DNA of 6,455 nucleotides from Haloferacaceae archaeon (lineage in GTDB: Archaea; Halobacteriota; Halobacteria; Halobacteriales; Haloferacaceae). A program made the position numbers and the translations under genes. Below are positions 5,933 through 6,455 of this stretch, piece by piece. The DNA is taken from positions 1-6,455 of the forward strand of contig JAQCMZ010000355.1 of the NCBI GenBank assembly GCA_028274825.1, given 5' to 3'. The number at the start of each line of letters is the position of its first letter. The stretch's first letter is position 1. A model generated the notes under the pieces. That model was not told the origin of the DNA. It was given only the letters and a program-made list of their open reading frames with translations, and made no database searches.

Positions 5933-5973
5933 CACCACTCGGGCTGATCAGTCTCGAGTATATTGTGGTGTCA
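5930..5973 (+). terminator. Perfect inverted repeat starting at the stop codon
   Basis: TGACACCAC (5930-5938), whose first three bases are the stop codon of the TIM-barrel gene, is perfectly complementary to GTGGTGTCA (5965-5973). Inside the 26-base spacer are a self-complementary CTGATCAG and an ACTCG/CGAGT pair, so a compact compound stem can form. The position fits an mRNA 3' end structure. There is no long T-run after it, so factor-independent termination is uncertain. Confidence 0.4.
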
Positions 5974-6028
5974 GACGAGTCAACACGGTGTTTCCCACGC
6001 CAGGGCATGGCTGAAACATAAGTTGCGA

Positions 6029-6063
6029 GTGTGAAGTGGCTCGGGGTCAAGCCCCGAGGCTTC
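6029..6063 (-). repeat. Hairpin element end, copy C
   Basis: CTCGGGG and CCCCGAG (6052-6058 and 6040-6046 on the minus strand) form a 7-bp stem around CTTGA, and flanking GAAG (6063-6060) can pair with CTTC (6036-6033). The TGA stop of the TnpB tail frame lies in the loop (6049-6047). It is 32/35 identical to 2587-2621. In IS1341-type elements this region also forms the 3' part of the TnpB guide RNA (the sense-overlapping transcripts known from Halobacterium). Confidence 0.6.
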
Positions 6064-6218
6064 CTGCTTCGACAACGGAACTTGCAAGACAGATTCTCGG
6101 ATGAATCTGTCCCACAGTGGTTCTCGTCTCCATAGGCGTGACTGTGGAGGCTCCCACTCCTCGTAGGGTATGACAGTTTAGCAGCCTGACCGTCCGTGTT
6201 TGTGGACTCTCAGCCAGA
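6047..6218 (-). pseudogene. tnpB: TnpB C-terminal tail remnant with frameshift
   Basis: The 3' part reads GASTVTPMETRTTV, then ASSVVEAGSLGA and a TGA stop at 6049-6047. TPxET...TTV followed by SVVEAGS is the tail of haloarchaeal TnpB proteins. The 5' part, starting at TCTGGCTGAGAGTCC, is homologous to block A but lies in another frame (ESTNTDGQAA), and a TGA precedes it, so at least one frameshift separates the two. The zinc-finger CxxC motifs and the third RuvC aspartate expected before this tail are missing. It cannot encode an active nuclease. Confidence 0.65.
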
Positions 6219-6283
6219 CCAAACAACCGTCATGTTTTCATTTGATAGCTGCTTAGATTTACTAATCGTGATTTGTAGAAATA

Positions 6284-6317
6284 GTGTCGGCTTCATCCAC
6301 GGGGTTAAGCCCCGTGG
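6284..6317 (-). repeat. Hairpin with TGAAGCCGACAC end, copy C
   Basis: CCACGGGG and CCCCGTGG (6310-6317 and 6297-6304) form a perfect 8-bp stem around a 5-base loop CTTAA, followed on the minus strand by ATGAAGCCGACAC. The last 12 bases are identical to 2294-2305 and 11 of 12 match 220-209. The loop core CGGGGCTTRACCCCG is shared with the other hairpin end, suggesting that both ends derive from related TnpB elements. Confidence 0.55.
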
Positions 6318-6332
6318 CATTCGCCTCGTACC

Positions 6333-6455
6333 AGTTATGAATTGTCGCCACGCCGCATCCTGCTTGGTGCGAGCGTTGTGCGACTGTTCAAGCATCCCTT
6401 TCATCTTCAACTCCTCAACGAACACGGCGTCGTACTCGCGGACGAGCCACGTCGT
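6333..6455 (-). pseudogene. tnpB: TnpB RuvC-II fragment, truncated (5' part beyond the window)
   Basis: From the window edge the minus strand encodes TTWLVREYDAVFVEELKM, then KGMLEQSHNARTKQ and DAAWRQFI. This is the RuvC-II region of IS200/IS605 TnpB, the RNA-guided nuclease; the first Glu of VFVEEL is the expected catalytic residue. A normal haloarchaeal TnpB continues after WRQFIT with about 80 residues holding two CxxC zinc-finger pairs and the last RuvC aspartate. Here homology stops near 6333 and the frame reads into the hairpin (6297-6317), ending at a stop in the AT-rich DNA near 6210. The C-terminal third is therefore lost and the protein should be inactive as a nuclease. Whether the N-terminal two thirds are intact cannot be seen from this window. 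Confidence 0.8.

Larger units (their letters stand above)
6029..6317 (-). mobile_element. TnpB-derived repeat block C
   Basis: On the minus strand this block runs from an 8-bp hairpin with TGAAGCCGACAC (6317 to 6284), through about 65 AT-rich bases and a frameshifted TnpB tail (6218 to 6047), to the hairpin end (6063 to 6029) finishing ACTTCACAC. Block A shows the same succession in the same orientation and block B has both ends in the opposite orientation. Upstream (6333-6455) the truncated tnpB is joined to the first hairpin. Two readings are possible: two element remnants nested or tandem, or one internally rearranged element that then spread. Confidence 0.6.

Noticed and set aside
1..6455. 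Search for tRNA, rRNA and CRISPR arrays
   Set aside because: There is no tRNA arm pattern, no conserved rRNA words and no regularly spaced identical repeats. The hairpins present belong to the element ends.

Overview
The window looks like an accessory stretch of a halophilic archaeal (Halobacteria) chromosome or megaplasmid. The evidence is acidic protein composition, mostly GC-rich third codon positions, a leaderless-type TATA promoter about 27 bases before the main gene, and remnants of TnpB (IS200/IS605, IS1341-type) elements with the 'CGGGGCTTRACCCCG' hairpins I associate with haloarchaeal copies. No rRNA, tRNA or CRISPR array was found.

Layout. Bases 1-263 hold a minus-strand TnpB-derived repeat block (block A), running off the left edge. 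Bases 393-1784 carry three small minus-strand genes of unknown function: a 106-aa protein, a 97-aa glycine-zipper-like protein and a 98-aa protein. Bases 1785-2249 have no convincing gene. Bases 2250-2621 are a second block of the same type in plus orientation (block B). At 2653-3030 lies a minus-strand 125-aa protein that faintly resembles DUF4258/RelE-like proteins. At 3352-4929 is the clearest gene, an iron-sulfur cryptochrome/photolyase (FeS-BCP, PhrB-like) with all four cluster cysteines, its own TATA box and an elaborate dyad upstream. At 5192-5932 is a xylose-isomerase-like TIM-barrel protein with most metal ligands of the endonuclease IV / sugar isomerase superfamily, followed by a perfect inverted repeat starting on its stop codon. 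The right edge (6029-6455) holds a third block (block C, minus strand) and, joined to it, a tnpB gene cut off after its RuvC-II segment.

Functional reading. The photolyase is a light-driven DNA repair or photoreceptor protein. The TIM-barrel gene downstream shares its orientation but is 262 bases away and probably has its own promoter, so a shared repair role is only a hypothesis.

The most unusual signal is the repeat family. Blocks A, B and C share a structured end finishing in TGAA(G/T)CCGACAC. In A and B it contains a hairpin whose two differing base pairs covary. About 200-280 bases later, B and C carry a second hairpin end (32 of 35 bases identical) and A shows its first bases. A and C also keep a decayed TnpB C-terminal tail between the two ends. 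This looks like a non-autonomous, TnpB-derived mobile unit that may keep a guide-RNA-like structure without an intact nuclease in the window.
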